From Ancylomarina subtilis (GTDB lineage: Bacteria > Bacteroidota > Bacteroidia > Bacteroidales > Marinifilaceae), in the NCBI RefSeq assembly GCF_004217115.1, contig NZ_SHKN01000001.1, positions 1,987,781-2,051,780 of the forward strand: DNA of 64,000 bases, read 5' to 3'. Positions 49,831-58,526 of the stretch are shown here, in pieces. Numbering within the stretch: the first letter of the stretch is position 1; each line of letters begins with the position of its first letter. Both the position numbers and the translations under genes were made by a program. The notes under the pieces are model-generated. The model did not search any database, had not been told where the DNA came from, and saw only the letters and a program-made list of their open reading frames with translations.

Positions 49831-51327
49831 ATGAAAAAACTAAATTTCTTATTACTCTTAGGCTTTGCCATATTGATATGCTCGTGCACAAAAGAGGAAA
49901 TAAACGATATTAAAACAGATCAAAAGAAACAAACGCCTTTAAGTAAATCTAAAATTGATAATGAGATCAGTCGTATCCTTAAAGAAAAAGGAAGTTTTAA
50001 TTGGTCAGAAGTAAGTGATCTGATGTTGTGGAGTGCGGTACTAAACAGCGATAGCATTGTTAGCATCGGTTATGGCAATAAAGCTTTTGATATCAGTCCT
50101 GAAGACAAGACGCATCTATCCAAAGCAGATATCATTACACAGATATCAAACTCGGCAGAATACACCCGAAGATTAAAAAAAGGGCAAAAGACCCTTATCC
50201 TCGAAAATAAAACCCTCAATGTAATAGATGTAAAAACATCAAGTTTGGAGATGATAAGCAGCTTAAGAAATAAACCTGATGTGAGGTATATTGAACCAGC
50301 AGGTTATAGTTACTTTCCTGAGAATAAAATGAAAAGTTCTAGTGGTTGCGGACAAACCGGAGAAACCATTAACCCCGATGACTACCAACTTATCGCGCCC
50401 AACTGTTATGTATCATGGGCTTATAGTATTAATAATATTCCAGCGGCTTGGGAAACCAGTACCGGCAAAGGAGTAACAGTTGCAGTCATTGACACAGGCG
50501 TTTCAGAGAATCAACCCTTATTGGGCAACAGTTTCAATAACGGTTATTCTTCGGGCAGAACCATTGAGAAATTCGGGACCTATATTGATTCCTGGAATAT
50601 CTGGTCTAACAATTACGATGGTGTAAACGATAAATGCAGCCATGGCACATCCATGTCAGCCAATATTGCCAGCCCCAGAAATGATCAGGGTATGCCAGTG
50701 GGTGTCGCCTATAATTGCAACCTGATTGTCTACCGAGCAACCTCTGATGTTTTCCTCGATGATTACCACGAACAAGCTGGCGTCGCCGAAGCACTCATAG
50801 CACTAGCCAACCGACCCGATGTTAAAATCATTTCAATGTCTATTGGGCACTATTTTACAATTGGAAAAATTGAGGATGCAATTAAATATGCTTATTCAAA
50901 AGATAAATTGATTTTTGCAGCAGCAGGCACCTCTTTGGAATATACAACCTGGGCAGGAGTTATTTTCCCTGCAAACATGAATGAAACGGTTGCTATTACT
51001 GGTGTGACCGATGCATCGAACTATCAACATGGTGCTTTCAACCATTATGGGGCAGAAGTCGATTTTACTGTCATCATGGAACGATATGATGACAAAACAA
51101 GAACATCACCAACAACAGGTTTCAACAAAGGCGAGATTCAATATATTGGAGGTTCGTCAATTGCAACATCTATGACAGCTGGTATTGCAGCTTTGGTATG
51201 GGAGAAATACCCCAACTATACAAGAGCACAAATCCTGGAAAAACTTAAGCAGGCTGCCGAGCTTTATCCCAATAGAGATGCAAACTATGGCTACGGTAAT
51301 ATCGATGCTTACAAAGCTGTCAATTAA
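49831..51327 (+). CDS. Subtilisin-like (S8) lipoprotein protease, putative LAP maturation enzyme
   Basis: 498 residues. Lipobox ILICSC places it on a membrane after export. A region ending VRYIEPAGYSYFPE (about residues 90-165) resembles an I9-type propeptide. The catalytic set is Asp221 (VAVIDTGVS), His271 (HGTSMSANIAS) and Ser443 (GSSIATSMTAG). The oxyanion-hole Asn of AAGN is replaced by Thr367 (AAAGTSLE), and GTSMAxP is GSSIATS, so activity may be altered. Cyanobactin clusters use S8 proteases to cut the precursor; the same could hold here. A terminator follows. Confidence 0.85.
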   Translation: MKKLNFLLLLGFAILICSCTKEEINDIKTDQKKQTPLSKSKIDNEISRILKEKGSFNWSEVSDLMLWSAVLNSDSIVSIGYGNKAFDISPEDKTHLSKADIITQISNSAEYTRRLKKGQKTLILENKTLNVIDVKTSSLEMISSLRNKPDVRYIEPAGYSYFPENKMKSSSGCGQTGETINPDDYQLIAPNCYVSWAYSINNIPAAWETSTGKGVTVAVIDTGVSENQPLLGNSFNNGYSSGRTIEKFGTYIDSWNIWSNNYDGVNDKCSHGTSMSANIASPRNDQGMPVGVAYNCNLIVYRATSDVFLDDYHEQAGVAEALIALANRPDVKIISMSIGHYFTIGKIEDAIKYAYSKDKLIFAAAGTSLEYTTWAGVIFPANMNETVAITGVTDASNYQHGAFNHYGAEVDFTVIMERYDDKTRTSPTTGFNKGEIQYIGGSSIATSMTAGIAALVWEKYPNYTRAQILEKLKQAAELYPNRDANYGYGNIDAYKAVN

Positions 51328-51361
51328 ATAAATTTTAATTACAATTAAAACCATCGGATCT

Positions 51362-51403
51362 AAAAAGGGGTGAAAATCAATAAATTTGATTTTTGCCCTT
51401 TTT
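51362..51403 (+). terminator. Terminator at the end of the LAP cluster
   Basis: Outer AAAAAGGG / CCCTTTTT arms and inner AAAATCA / TGATTTT arms, with a small internal loop, form a strong hairpin 34 bp after the S8 protease stop; its 3' arm ends in T5. Confidence 0.75.
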
Positions 51404-51486
51404 AATTTGAAACAAGAAGCCACATGATATTTTCAGAATCATTAAAATAAATCTACTTTTAAGATTTACAAAATTCAGATCAATAT

Positions 51487-51852
51487 ATGATACAAAACAA
51501 AGATTACATTCTTCAACTGATCGAAGCAGCAGGAAAAGCGGTTGCTAAAATGATCGGTTTTAAAGAAGACGGTGAATATTCACAGGCTTTGGAGACATTG
51601 AATGAATGTTACACAGAACACTTTGACTCAATACATATTGAAAGTGAAACCAATGCCATAAAACTTGATCTGTATGGCAATCTACTGAAAGAAGAAGCTG
51701 AAATAAATCTAGAACTAGGCTATACTGATGTTGCACGAAACTTATTTCAAAAAGCATTAGAAACTCTAAATCGAGCAGAAATCGAAAGTAAAACCTTCGA
51801 CCTAAAAAGAAACGATCTAATCGAGGAAATACGATCCGCTCTGAAAAAATAA
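51487..51852 (+). CDS. Small helical (TPR-like) protein
   Basis: 121 residues, all-helical by inspection, without signal peptide. It begins MIQNKDYILQLIEAAGKAVAKMIGFKEDGEYSQALETLNECY; this N-terminal pattern resembles the DUF6483-type proteins, and the later NLFQKALETLNRAEIES looks like one TPR unit. The cluster terminator lies before it, so it is probably not part of the LAP operon. Function unknown. Confidence 0.65.
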   Translation: MIQNKDYILQLIEAAGKAVAKMIGFKEDGEYSQALETLNECYTEHFDSIHIESETNAIKLDLYGNLLKEEAEINLELGYTDVARNLFQKALETLNRAEIESKTFDLKRNDLIEEIRSALKK

Positions 51853-52079
51853 CTTAGAATAAAAACAAATTACAAATCCTATTTTGATTGGAATCATTCG
51901 TGACAAGACGAAGCTTAGATCTCTTCGAGCAACAATCAAAAGACAAACTAAACATCTCATCATCAGCTATTGGAATTAAAAGAAATGTTCGCTAAATTGG
52001 TAGACCCATAAGTTCAGAAAGGCAAATTAACCCTAGTTTGCTGATCGAAATATTTTTTAACCCAATAAAAATTTCGAGT

Positions 52080-54236
52080 ATGAAAGTTTATCAATCTAAT
52101 GAAATTAAAAACATCGCTCTCATTGGCAATGCCGGCTCGGGCAAGACAACCCTTGCCGAAGCAATGTTATTCGAAGGCGGTGTTATTAGTAGACGCGGAA
52201 ACGTGGATGACAATAACACCGTTTCTGATTATAATCCCGTAGAGCATGAACATGGAAGTTCTGTTTTTTCTACCATCTTATACACAGAATGGTTAGGAAA
52301 GAAAATCAATTTCATCGACACGCCGGGTGCCGACGATTTTTCAGGAGGTGTTATATCTGCCTTAAATGTTGTTGATACGGGTTTGATGCTTATCAATGCG
52401 CAACATGGTGTTGAAGTTGGAACTGAAATCCTTGGTCGTAGAGCTACAAAGCGAAATACACCTTTAATTTTTGTCGTAAACCATCTTGATCACGAGAAAG
52501 CTAATTTTGATCAATGTATTGAATCGGCAAAAGTTAGCTTTGGAAACAAAGTCGCTATTGTTCAGTACCCCGTAAATGCAGGTCTTGGTTTCGATGCAGT
52601 GGTTGATGTATTGAAAATGAAAATGTATCAATGGGGCCCTGATGGTGGGAAACCTGAAATTTTGGACATTCCTGATTCGGAGATTGATAAAGCCAACGAA
52701 CTACATAACGAATTGGTTGAAGCAGCTGCTGAAAACGACGAGGCATTAATGGAGCTTTATTTCGAAAAAGGGAGTTTGACTGAGGACGAGATGAGAGAAG
52801 GAATGAAAAAAGGAATGATTGCCTGCGATCTTTATCCTGTTTTCTGTGTTTCTGCTAAAAAGGATATGGGCGTTAGACGTCTAATGGAATTCATCGGCAA
52901 TATTGTGCCATATGTGACTGAGATGCCTGCTATACCAACCGTAAGCGGACGTGAAGCAAAATGCGATTCCAATGCTCCAACGTCTTTATTTGTGTTTAAA
53001 ACATCCATTGAACCTCATATTGGCGAGGTCAACTATTTTAAAGTTATTTCCGGAAAGATTAAAGAGGGCGATGACCTAACAAATATTAACAACGGCACTA
53101 AAGAACGCCTTTCACAACTATATGTTGTAGCTGGTCGAAATCGCGAAAAAGTAAATGAATTGGTTGCTGGTGATATTGGTGCTACAGTAAAGTTAAAGAA
53201 TACCAAAAACAACCATACCTTAAATTGTAAGGATTGCGACTTTGTATATAAGGATATTGAATTTCCTGAACCCAAATACAGAACAGCTGTCAACGCATTG
53301 GATGAATCTGACGATGAGCGTTTGGGTGAATTGCTTCATCGCATGCACGAAGAAGATCCAACCATATTGATTGAATACTCGAAAGAACTAAAACAAATCA
53401 TACTTCATGGTCAGGGCGAATTCCATTTAAATACATTAAAATGGAGATTGAAACATAACGATAAAATGGAAATCGAATTTAAATCGCCTAAAATCCCCTA
53501 TCGCGAAACCATAACCAAACAAGCTGCCGCAGATTATCGTCATAAGAAACAATCTGGAGGCTCCGGTCAGTTTGGAGAGGTTCATATGATTATAGAACCC
53601 TACTACGAAGGCATTCCTGACCCAACTTCGTTTAAAGTTGATGGAAAAGAATTTAAAGTCAATTTAAGAGGTACAGAAATCGTAGACCTTCCATGGGGAG
53701 GTAAGTTGGTTTTCTGTAACTGTATCGTTGGTGGTGTCATCGACACGCGTTTCCTTCCTGCTATCATGAAAGGAATTATGGAAAAGATGGATGAAGGCCC
53801 ATTGACAGGTTCCTATGCCCGTGATATTCGGGTATCTGTTTACGATGGTAAAATGCATGCGGTGGATTCGAATGAAATTTCGTTCCGACTTGCAGGGCGC
53901 CATGCCTTTAGTCAAGCCTTTAAAAATGCAGCGCCAAAAATTCTTGAACCCATTTATAATATCGAGATTTTGGTTCCAGAGGATAGAATGGGTGATGTCA
54001 TGAGTGACCTACAAACTCGCCGAGCTATGATTATGGGAATGGAAGCTGAAAAAGGATTCCAGAAAATTATAGCTAAGGTTCCACTTAAAGAAATGGACCG
54101 TTATTCAACATCCTTAAGTTCTCTTACTGGTGGACGAGCTCAATTCTCAATGAAATTTGCTGAGTACGAAAAAGTACCTAATGATGTTCAACAAGAACTA
54201 TTAGCTGCTTACGAAGAAGAGGTCGCCGAAGCCTAA
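52080..54236 (+). CDS. EF-G paralogue (EF-G2 type) with degenerate GTPase site
   Basis: The ATG at 52080 (MKVYQSNEIKNIALIGNAGSGKTTLAEAML) is preferred to one 42 bp upstream. 718 residues with all EF-G domains; domain IV and V are well conserved (KQSGGSGQFGEVHMIIEPYY; GDVMSDLQTRRAMIMGME). Switch II reads DTPGADDF: the catalytic His of DTPGH is Ala84. G4 reads Asn134-His-Leu-Asp instead of NKxD. A Bacteroides EF-G paralogue without GTPase activity is known to support translation under starvation; this gene is a likely equivalent. Canonical fusA is at 36602-38716. Confidence 0.9.
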   Translation: MKVYQSNEIKNIALIGNAGSGKTTLAEAMLFEGGVISRRGNVDDNNTVSDYNPVEHEHGSSVFSTILYTEWLGKKINFIDTPGADDFSGGVISALNVVDTGLMLINAQHGVEVGTEILGRRATKRNTPLIFVVNHLDHEKANFDQCIESAKVSFGNKVAIVQYPVNAGLGFDAVVDVLKMKMYQWGPDGGKPEILDIPDSEIDKANELHNELVEAAAENDEALMELYFEKGSLTEDEMREGMKKGMIACDLYPVFCVSAKKDMGVRRLMEFIGNIVPYVTEMPAIPTVSGREAKCDSNAPTSLFVFKTSIEPHIGEVNYFKVISGKIKEGDDLTNINNGTKERLSQLYVVAGRNREKVNELVAGDIGATVKLKNTKNNHTLNCKDCDFVYKDIEFPEPKYRTAVNALDESDDERLGELLHRMHEEDPTILIEYSKELKQIILHGQGEFHLNTLKWRLKHNDKMEIEFKSPKIPYRETITKQAAADYRHKKQSGGSGQFGEVHMIIEPYYEGIPDPTSFKVDGKEFKVNLRGTEIVDLPWGGKLVFCNCIVGGVIDTRFLPAIMKGIMEKMDEGPLTGSYARDIRVSVYDGKMHAVDSNEISFRLAGRHAFSQAFKNAAPKILEPIYNIEILVPEDRMGDVMSDLQTRRAMIMGMEAEKGFQKIIAKVPLKEMDRYSTSLSSLTGGRAQFSMKFAEYEKVPNDVQQELLAAYEEEVAEA

Positions 54237-54249
54237 TCAAATAACTAAG

Positions 54250-54283
54250 AAAGCCGATAGATTCAAATGAGTCTATCGGCTTT
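54250..54283. terminator. Stem-loop terminator between EF-G2 and the T9SS cargo gene
   Basis: Perfect 12-bp arms (AAAGCCGATAGA and its complement) with a 10-nt loop. It lies between convergent genes; the T run is short, so efficiency is uncertain. Confidence 0.65.
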
Positions 54284-54312
54284 AATTATGCCTTCAAACG
54301 TTAATCGGTTTG

Positions 54313-55662
54313 CTATTTATCGTGTAATAGGGTCAAAGCTCCTCTTTTGGTATAATGCTTGCCGTTCTCTTCACGACCTTCTGCTTCTATCACATAAAAG
54401 TAAGTCCCTGGTGTAGCCAACTTCCCATTAATCTTCCCATTCCATCCTTTACTACTTAATCTATTCGTTAAACCAGGTGAAACATCTGATTCTTGAAATT
54501 CATAAACAAGTCGCCCCCATCTGTTAAATATCTTGGCTGAATAAGATTTCACGGAATACAACCTCAAACGAAATACTTCATTGGCCCCATCACCATTAGG
54601 AGTAAAAACATTAGGAACCTCGAAAATAGACCCCTCAACAACAATATTGCTTGACGTAAACACATCCACACAATTCATTGAATCATCATTATTCCTTGCA
54701 ATCAATTTCACAAAATATTCTCCCGGATGAAGATAGGTGTAAGTTTCACTTATTCCCGTTTTGATATCTGTCAACAAACTATCCTGAGTAGGTACTGGAC
54801 CATCGATTCGGGTTGTATCCTGATAGTAGTACCATTCATATTCTGCCCTATCATTTAAATTTTTGATCTCGAAATTCACATTTAATGGTGCTTCACCCAA
54901 AGCTGGTGTAAATGTAAAATTAGCATCAACCGCATAGGTTTTTGACTTAATTGCCGATGAAGTATACTCAAAACCACATTCATCAATCACGGTCATTGTA
55001 AAATCGTCTTCACCCTCAAAAGCACTATCATCAATAAAACTTTTAGTCGTTCCATCGTAAATTGCAAAAGTAGGACGTTGAATCTCGATTCCATTTCGTT
55101 GAAACGAAAAAACCAATTTCGTTGAAAGATCAAGTGGATTCGAAGATGGAAAATCTGAATATTGATATTTTGTTGCTGAATAGGATGATGAAAAATGAAC
55201 GCCAACACAATCCATATCCGTTTTTGTGAAATTGGGTTGATTGGTGCCTTTCAAATGATTAATGACCCAAGCCTGATATTCTCTCACAACAGCATCTTTT
55301 TCAATCGTCACATGATACAAACCATCTTCCAAATCATTCACCTGCGATTCAGAAACACCATTTTCAATATGAAATGGAGCCTCGAAAGATGTACTTGCAC
55401 TATTCCATTTAGTCCAGGTAAAATCCCAACCAGAAATTCCATCTGGCGAAACAGCCTTCAACTCACCCACACTTGAAGCAAATTCATCACTAAACACAAA
55501 AATATCATCTTGTGTACCACTGGTATATTCGGTTGTTGAACTATAACTCGCACTTGGTGACGAAATCTGAGCCAATAAATCGGTAGAACATAAAATCAAT
55601 CCGCATAATAGTCCAAATAACAATCGGTATTTCAATGAATTCGAGAAACCTTTAGTTTGCAT
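54313..55662 (-). CDS. Secreted protein with PKD-like domain and T9SS type B sorting domain
   Basis: 449 residues: a signal peptide (to LLAQ, about residue 32), beta-rich N-terminal part, a PKD-like domain (about 245-330; VDANFTFTPALGEAPLNVNFEI then YEWYYY) and the gliding motility-associated C-terminal domain (EVPNVFTPNGDGANEVFRLRLY, IFNRWGRLVYEF, GTYFYVIEAEG). The last part sends proteins through the type IX system to the cell surface. No catalytic motif was seen; probably an adhesin or surface structural protein. Confidence 0.87.
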   Translation of the reverse strand: MQTKGFSNSLKYRLLFGLLCGLILCSTDLLAQISSPSASYSSTTEYTSGTQDDIFVFSDEFASSVGELKAVSPDGISGWDFTWTKWNSASTSFEAPFHIENGVSESQVNDLEDGLYHVTIEKDAVVREYQAWVINHLKGTNQPNFTKTDMDCVGVHFSSSYSATKYQYSDFPSSNPLDLSTKLVFSFQRNGIEIQRPTFAIYDGTTKSFIDDSAFEGEDDFTMTVIDECGFEYTSSAIKSKTYAVDANFTFTPALGEAPLNVNFEIKNLNDRAEYEWYYYQDTTRIDGPVPTQDSLLTDIKTGISETYTYLHPGEYFVKLIARNNDDSMNCVDVFTSSNIVVEGSIFEVPNVFTPNGDGANEVFRLRLYSVKSYSAKIFNRWGRLVYEFQESDVSPGLTNRLSSKGWNGKINGKLATPGTYFYVIEAEGREENGKHYTKRGALTLLHDK

Positions 55663-55774
55663 ATCTTTTTATTTATTTTTGATAAAGCTTGATTTACAAT
55701 ATTAAAAAAATAATGTCGCATTTATAATACTTATAAGCGGATTTATAAATTGAAAAGAGATATTTGCTCAAATA

Positions 55775-55807
55775 TTTGTGTGACTCAATTTGCAATTTGT
55801 ACTTTTG
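55775..55807 (+). promoter_or_regulatory. Promoter of the UvrD/PcrA helicase gene
   Basis: TTTG (55775-55778), 21 bp, TACTTTTG (55800-55807): a full match to the Bacteroidetes promoter form. It lies upstream of the ATG at 55849 and downstream of a TTG at 55750, which therefore cannot be the main start. Confidence 0.65.
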
Positions 55808-55848
55808 GGCTAGTATTTTTAGAATCGAAAATTAGAGTAAAAGAGCAT

Positions 55849-58164
55849 ATGGATTATTTAAATGACCTAAACCCGGTACAACGTGAAGCGGTTGAAAAAA
55901 CGGAAGGCCCATCGCTGGTTATTGCGGGTGCTGGTTCAGGAAAAACTCGTGTATTAACCTACCGAATTGCTCACCTTTTGAATAAGGGCGTGCGCCCGTA
56001 TACCATATTGGCTCTGACCTTTACCAACAAAGCCGCTCGGGAAATGAAAGAGCGTATTGGACATATTGTTGGATCTGAACAAGCACAAAGTCTTTGGATG
56101 GGGACATTCCACTCCACCTTTGCGAAAATACTTCGTTACGAAGCTGAGTATTTGGGGTTCGATTCGAACTTCACTATTTACGATACACAAGACTCCAAAA
56201 ACCTACTTCGTAGTATCATTAAAGAAATGAAACTGGATGATAAGGTTTACAAGGCCAATGATGTTTTAAACCGAATTTCGTCGGCAAAAAACAATCTGGT
56301 TACAGCAATGGCCTATGCACAAAATTCTGCCGCACAGGAAATCGATGCCGCAAATCGCAGACCATTAACGGCTGAAATATATAAGCGATACAGTCACCGT
56401 TGCCGTCAGGCCAATGCCATGGATTTTGATGACTTGCTTTTGCAAACCAACATCCTATTTAAAAATTCACCAGATGTGTTGGCAAAATATCAGGCAAAAT
56501 TTAAATACATCTTAGTTGATGAGTATCAGGATACCAACTATTCACAATATCTAATTGTAAAAAGATTGGCTGAACAACATAAAAACGTCAGTGTGGTTGG
56601 AGATGATGCCCAAAGTATTTATTCTTTTCGGGGTGCTAAAATCGAGAATATCCTTAATTTCAGAAACGATTATCCCAGTTATCAGCTCTTCAAGCTTGAA
56701 CAAAACTATCGTTCAACAAAGGTTATTGTAAATGCGGCCAATTCTGTCATCAAAAAAAATAAGGGACAAATCCAGAAAGAATCCTTTTCTGAAAAAGAGG
56801 GCGGTGAAAATATAAAAGTTATCAAGGCGATGACTGACCACGAGGAAGGTTATATGATTGCCAATGATATTTTTGAAACAAAGATGCGAAATCGCCTGAA
56901 GTTTGAAGATTTTGCCATTCTGTACAGAACCAATGCCCAATCCAGAATTTTTGAGGAGTCGCTGAGAAAGATGAATATGCCTTACAAAATTTATGGTGGC
57001 CTGTCTTTTTATCAACGCAAAGAAATTAAAGACTTACTCTCGTATTTCAGGATGGCGGTGAATCCGAATGACGAAGAGGCGATTAAACGTGTGATTAATT
57101 ATCCTAAAAGAGGTATTGGAGCAACAACCATTGGAAAACTTCAGGAAGCCGCGGCCAGCACTGGACAAAGTATGTGGAATATCATTTGTGGTTTAAATGA
57201 ACGCCCTTATGGTTTAAATGCCGGAACAATCAGTAAGCTGATGAAATTCGCGAACTTGATTAATGGCTTTGCTATGAAGATTGAACACGAGACAGCTTTT
57301 GAATTGGCAAGCCGGGTTTCTTCCGAAACCGGAATTATTAAAGAACTCTATAACGACAGATCACCTGAAGGCGTTTCCCGTCATGAAAATATTCAGGAAC
57401 TACTCAATGCAATTCAGGATTTCACACAAATTGCTTTGGAAGAAGATCGCGAAAATAAACTGGCTAATTATTTAGAAGATGTAGCCTTACTGACCGATCA
57501 TGACAATGAAAAAGATGAAGATCGAAATAAAGTAACTATGATGACCATTCACTCATCAAAGGGTCTTGAGTTTCCTTATCTGTACGTGGTAGGAATGGAA
57601 GAAGAATTATTCCCTTCAAAATTATCAACAACCTCACCTCATGAATTGGAAGAAGAAAGACGTTTGTTTTATGTGGCTCTAACCCGAGCTCAAGACAGGG
57701 TATCTTTGTCTTTTGCCAAAGCTCGCTACAAATGGGGAGATATGAGTTACCCTCGTCCAAGTCGTTTTATAAAAGAGATTGATCCGCAGTATGTCGATTT
57801 TGCTTACGAACAAGAACCTGAATTTTCAGGATTCGGTACAAGAATATCCGAAAGCGATAGCAGTCACGAGCGGATGGAGAACAGAACGCGCTTTCAACAA
57901 AAGAAAAAGCCCGAAATGCGACCTAAACTATCACAAACGGCACCAAGAATCAGAACAGCCAACCATACTGAATCCAATGGTAAGTTTGAAGCATCAGATG
58001 CCAGTACAATTCAAGCTGGTATGCAAATAGAGCATCAACGCTTTGGCAAGGGGAAAGTACTCCATTTAGAAGGTGAATCTCCCAATATTAAGGCAACCGT
58101 ATTCTTCCAAAATGTGGGGCAGAAACAATTGCTATTAAAGTTTGCCAAATTAAAAATCGTTTAA
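55849..58164 (+). CDS. ATP-dependent DNA helicase UvrD/PcrA
   Basis: 771 residues from ATG 55849 (MDYLNDLNPVQREAVEKTEG). Superfamily 1A motifs are clear: Q motif LNPVQREAV, Walker A AGAGSGKTRVL, Walker B ILVDEYQDTN, motif III VVGDDAQSIYSFRGA, motif V TMMTIHSSKGLEFPYLYVVGMEE and VI EEERRLFYVALTRAQ. A C-terminal Tudor-like segment (QRFGKGKVLHLEG) fits PcrA/UvrD, which acts in excision repair and removes stalled complexes from DNA. UvrD and PcrA are not separated by this evidence. Confidence 0.95.
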   Translation: MDYLNDLNPVQREAVEKTEGPSLVIAGAGSGKTRVLTYRIAHLLNKGVRPYTILALTFTNKAAREMKERIGHIVGSEQAQSLWMGTFHSTFAKILRYEAEYLGFDSNFTIYDTQDSKNLLRSIIKEMKLDDKVYKANDVLNRISSAKNNLVTAMAYAQNSAAQEIDAANRRPLTAEIYKRYSHRCRQANAMDFDDLLLQTNILFKNSPDVLAKYQAKFKYILVDEYQDTNYSQYLIVKRLAEQHKNVSVVGDDAQSIYSFRGAKIENILNFRNDYPSYQLFKLEQNYRSTKVIVNAANSVIKKNKGQIQKESFSEKEGGENIKVIKAMTDHEEGYMIANDIFETKMRNRLKFEDFAILYRTNAQSRIFEESLRKMNMPYKIYGGLSFYQRKEIKDLLSYFRMAVNPNDEEAIKRVINYPKRGIGATTIGKLQEAAASTGQSMWNIICGLNERPYGLNAGTISKLMKFANLINGFAMKIEHETAFELASRVSSETGIIKELYNDRSPEGVSRHENIQELLNAIQDFTQIALEEDRENKLANYLEDVALLTDHDNEKDEDRNKVTMMTIHSSKGLEFPYLYVVGMEEELFPSKLSTTSPHELEEERRLFYVALTRAQDRVSLSFAKARYKWGDMSYPRPSRFIKEIDPQYVDFAYEQEPEFSGFGTRISESDSSHERMENRTRFQQKKKPEMRPKLSQTAPRIRTANHTESNGKFEASDASTIQAGMQIEHQRFGKGKVLHLEGESPNIKATVFFQNVGQKQLLLKFAKLKIV

Positions 58165-58209
58165 TTTAAGTCCGGAAATACCTAAATAGATGTTCTAACG
58201 CACGTTCCA

Positions 58210-58241
58210 TTTGCTTTGAAAGAAGAAATGCTGTACATTTG
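58210..58241 (+). promoter_or_regulatory. Promoter of a candidate ncRNA
   Basis: TTTG (58210-58213), 20 bp, TACATTTG (58234-58241). This is the best promoter match seen in the window. Transcription would start at about 58244-58249, at the first arm of a long RNA stem and 280 bp before the next gene. Confidence 0.65.
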
Positions 58242-58243
58242 CA

Positions 58244-58370
58244 TTGAGTTCTAAGTAATTCCGTGAATAAACTCACCATAGCGGTTACCATTTCATTATC
58301 GACAATAACTTCAACTTAAGATAATAATGACTCAGAACTCAAATATTAACTGATCTTTTCGTTTTTTTTA
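58244..58370 (+). ncRNA. Candidate 6S-like small RNA
   Basis: A closing stem pairs 58244-58260 with 58326-58342: 9 bp (TTGAGTTCT / AGAACTCAA), then two 3-bp steps, each after a 1x1 mismatch, 15 bp in all. A 65-nt internal part includes a GTGA/TCAC hairpin and a GTTA/TAAC pairing. A T-rich stretch ending in T8-9 follows at 58354-58369. Long end-pairing with bulges and a large central region of about 100 nt is the shape of 6S RNA, including the compact Bacteroidota form. No covariance test was possible, so the family is tentative; it may instead be a leader of the DUF4290 gene. Confidence 0.5.
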
Positions 58371-58526
58371 GTAATATTGTGTACTTCAAAACACGTCTGG
58401 AAATCGATAATATTTCAAGGTGATTATTAAAGTTTAGACTTGTTGAAAAAACATCAACAAGTTTTCCCACAAAATAAGTGATAACTGAATACAACACATC
58501 ACAGTTAAAACACAACAAGAGATTAA

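Larger units (their letters stand above)
58165..58526. other. Helicase-DUF4290 intergenic region
   Basis: About 360 bp with no credible ORF. It contains a full promoter match at 58210-58241, the candidate structured RNA at 58244-58342 and a T run at about 58361-58369. The last 150 bp show nothing recognised. Confidence 0.6.

Noticed and set aside
51960-52030. tRNA-like stretch (AATTGGTAGACCC, then AGTTCAGAA)
   Set aside because: No acceptor or anticodon stem could be formed; chance likeness.
55750-55848. TTG-started 33-residue N-terminal extension of the helicase
   Set aside because: The extension is not helicase-like, and a full promoter match lies inside it, so the ATG at 55849 is the better start.
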